Shown here: positions 61,701-64,000 of the stretch, in pieces | Layout of the letters: each line of letters begins with the position of its first letter | Numbering within the stretch: the stretch's first letter is position 1 | Source of the DNA: Thunnus maccoyii | Taxonomy: Eukaryota > Chordata > Actinopteri > Scombriformes > Scombridae | DNA length: 64,000 nucleotides | Reading direction: 5' to 3' | Assembly (NCBI RefSeq): GCF_910596095.1 | Contig: NC_056533.1 | Coordinates: 36,988,662-37,052,661 of the forward strand | The notes under the pieces: model-generated | Told to the model about the DNA's origin: nothing | The model's database searches: none | The model's input: only the letters and a program-made list of their open reading frames with translations | Made by a program: the position numbers and the translations under genes

Positions 61701-63347
61701 ATCAATAGAAAATTATACGCCGACTATATTGATAATTGATTAAATACTGTAATTCTCTGATTCCAGCTTCTTAAATATAAACTGAATATTGTTGGGTTGT
61801 GAACTGCTGGTCGGGAACGTTTTGGGCAAAAAGTTTCACCATTTTCTGACTTTTTATAGACCAAACGACTCATCAATTAATCAAGAAAATAACTGACAGA
61901 TTATTAGAAAATAATTATGCAGCCCTACTTTTAACTGCACTCGGTAATAGTTATAAAAAGTTAAGAAACATAGTGTTTAAGCTACAAAGACAGAAACTAG
62001 AACTATTGTTTTTTTATTCATGTTTTGTTCATGTTTAATGTGTTAAAGTTTAAAATTCAATTTAAAAAAAAACATTACAAAGAGAAATCTGTCTTCAGCA
62101 TTCAAGTTAAAGCTGGATTTAACTCCAGTTCTATGAGTACATGTGTGAACTGGTCCCAGTCGCTACTGGTGCAGCTATAAAATGGTGGATAAATGGTTTG
62201 TTTTGTTTCAGAATGAATCAGAATTTGATCCATTCAGTCAGATAACATTTGGAAAATGTAGAAGAGCCGCACGATTAAATTATTTTATCCCTCAAGTTAG
62301 GACTAAACAGGAAGTTAGCCGGCTCGGCCCACAGATGTATCATAAGAGCTGGATACCTGACTGAACATGGCGCCCGTTCAGTCCTATAGGAACTGCTCTG
62401 CTGTCGTATACGCCCCCCCAAAAAGTTTCTAGCTTCCAGGTTTGCTTCCTTGTTGTGCGGCCCACTGAATATGCGCAGTAGTGTTTCCCCCGCTGGCCCC
62501 GCCCACAAGTTCCCGCTCGGCCCGTAGACTTTACATTGTGATGACGTCACGGATTTTAAAAATGTTTTCTCGGCTCGAGGAAAGTTTAACTAATATAAAA
62601 CCTCCATGGATCAAGAGTTCATAATATAAAGAGTCATAATTGACCTTGTTTGCAGTTCGAGGCGTCCTGTCAACAGTTTTACAGGCGTCTCTTTTACAAC
62701 GGCGGTCTACGGGGAAAATGTTTTTTGGGCTGCAGTACCACGAGTGACCACTGGGAAAACTTGGCTGCAAGGCTGAGCGGCGGCGCCGTATCCAGCTCTT
62801 ATTATACATCCATGGCTCGGCCAGCGGAAGTCTTTGGGGTGTGCGCATGCTCTATTGGCACCCTTCAACTCTGGCAAACCAACCGTTGACGAAAAATGCA
62901 TCGTTACCGGTGCGCCAGTGTGGGAACGTTGCCACAGACACTAGAAACTACAGGTTTAAATCCTACATAAAGGGTTTGAAAACATCTGACTGTGGCGACT
63001 CCTGGTGGTGGGATCACAGAAGACAACATGTATCATCGTACCTTCTCCTTCCTGTAACGCTTTCTGATCTCCGACTGCCTCTGGCACCAGTTTGGCGTAC
63101 GAGTGCTGCGGACTGGCGTCAAACTTTGAGGTGTTAAAGTAAACAGAACCGTTTGATTCATACCTGAAAAACATCAGCAAACCATGAACACTGTTAACTG
63201 ACAATCCATGTGTAATAAAATATAAATATAATATTAATCACTGGCTGCTTTTTCTTACCCATAACCATTCGAGACAATCTTCTCCACAAAGTCCACAATC
63301 TCAGGCACGTATTCGCTGACTCGAGTGAGGACGTCAGGAGGAAGAAC
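56283..63347 (-). CDS. cars1: Cysteine--tRNA ligase, cytoplasmic; 5' exons outside window
   Basis: Fifteen coding exons on the minus strand: 63347-63259, 63163-63042, 61585-61473, 61320-61192, 61032-60903, 60562-60459, 60362-60265, 60138-59949, 58863-58795, 58053-57972, 57849-57769, 57544-57477, 57091-57032, 56886-56803 and 56411-56283 (TGA). They encode 515 residues of an enzyme of about 750. Visible in order: the zinc/active-site segments GWHIECSAM and [12 protein letters not shown], then the KMSKS loop (60963-60949; [10 protein letters not shown]), the anticodon-binding helical region, and the eukaryote-type Lys/Glu-rich C-terminal extension ([19 protein letters not shown]). It joins cysteine to its tRNA in the cytosol. 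The HIGH motif and the start codon lie beyond 64000. It is in the same orientation as ccnb2. All conserved catalytic motifs that should be in this part are intact. Confidence 0.95.
58269..58621 (+). repeat. GCTGCAAC palindromic element, near-complete, in cars1 intron
   Basis: Starts TAGGGCTGCAAG and ends GATAGCTGCAGCTCTA, about 353 bp. A (TAA)n microsatellite at 58665-58720 lies just to its right, before the exon at 58795. Confidence 0.75.
58665..58720. repeat. (TAA)n microsatellite
   Basis: About 55 bp of AAT triplets with one ACA interruption, in a cars1 intron. Its minus-strand translation gives a poly-Tyr artefact. Confidence 0.95.
61680..61928. repeat. GCTGCAAC palindromic element in cars1 intron
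   Basis: Starts ACAGCTGCAACGATTAGTCGATC and ends AATTATGCAGCCCTAC; about 249 bp with both ends recognisable. Confidence 0.75.
62140..62900. repeat. Composite repeats in cars1 intron
   Basis: 62160-62310 shares GCAGCTATAAAATGGTGGATAAAT and AGAAGAGCCGCACGATTAAA with 40430-40560. 62330-62900 is GC-richer, with GGCTGAGCGGCGGCGCCGTATCC and AACCTCCATGG blocks typical of a dispersed fish repeat. No exon lies between 61585 and 63042. Confidence 0.55.
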
Positions 63348-64000
63348 CTGGAGACCATAAAGATCAATATACATCAACAGAGAAGTAAAGAGAATTCAAA
63401 TCTACTTTAACACTGATCATCTTTACTTTTTGCTACATTATTATGGTTTAAATCTTTAAATTAGAGAGTCAGAGTCAGTTTATTATTAGTATATTATTCC
63501 TGTTCTTTCAGAATAAATGCTGTCGTAGTAGAATGATCATATGATGTGATGTTCATACTGTACAAGTGTGATGTTTAGGTGTCCGTATACTTTTGCCATA
63601 AAGTGTATGAGGCAGGAGAGCAAGAGATGAAGACTTCTGATGAAACACAGACTTGTGAAAACTGACAAGAGACATTTACGTGTCTGAACAGGAGCTTTGT
63701 AAATAGTAGGGATGTGCAGAGAGCTCAGTATTTGTATTTGTATTTGTTGAGGCAGCAAAGTTATTTGTATTTGTACTCGAATAAAAGTGGAAAGAGGCTT
63801 AAAAACCTGTTTTTGTTATTATTACGCTTATAATTTAGAAAATTAAAGATGAAAATTAAAGTGATGTCCAGATTAGAAAATTAAGAAATGTGCGTCATGT
63901 AGCAGGTGGATGTGACTCCCCTCACTGAGACCTGCTGATAGACATAACAGAGCAGAGGAGAGACACTGACATAGTGAATATAACTGACTTTTTTCTTCCC
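63348..64000. other. cars1 intron, no exon seen
   Basis: AT-rich sequence upstream of the first visible cars1 exon. It has a TATTTGTATTTGTATTTG tandem near 63728-63770 and no reading frame resembling the preceding CARS1 segment. Confidence 0.55.

Overview
The window is ordinary vertebrate genomic DNA from a ray-finned fish, most likely a percomorph teleost. The genes are split into many short exons with GT/AG introns. Their products align by recall with human DIS3L, TIPIN, LCTL, CCNB2 and CARS1, plus a fish-type beta/gamma-crystallin. Introns and spacers are full of short teleost repeats. I see no operons, CRISPR arrays, rRNA or tRNA genes.

Layout. 1-5554: 5' flank or intron of dis3l, with repeats and a telomere-like array. 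5555-18067 (+): the last 14 coding exons of dis3l, the cytoplasmic exosome nuclease; the PIN-domain exons lie before the window. 20622-24186 (-): complete tipin, tail-to-tail with dis3l, with a possible E2F-type promoter and untranslated exon near 25.6 kb. 27040-37906 (-): complete 13-exon lctl (gamma-klotho, a family 1 glycosidase relative). 41469-47652 (+): complete 6-exon beta/gamma-crystallin, head-to-head with lctl. 48724-52751 (-): complete 8-exon ccnb2 with a cell-cycle-type promoter. 54439-54617 (-): an orphan terminal-exon-like ORF I cannot identify. 56283-63347 (-): the last 15 coding exons of cars1; the 5' exons, including the HIGH motif, lie past 64000.

The genes do not form one pathway. 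Two themes stand out. tipin and ccnb2 are cell-cycle genes whose upstream regions carry E2F-like or CCAAT/CHR-like sites. lctl and the crystallin are both plausible lens genes that diverge from one 3.6 kb spacer.

I found no convincing new biological system. The best items for a second look are: a perfect 23-bp inverted repeat with a 5-nt loop in an lctl intron; the orphan terminal exon; a TTAA-flanked MITE nested in a dead LINE; a transposon relic filling a ccnb2 intron; a patchwork duplication inside lctl; and one abundant palindromic element family present throughout the window. Exon boundaries were read by eye from splice consensus, frame continuity and remembered orthologues; no alignment was run.
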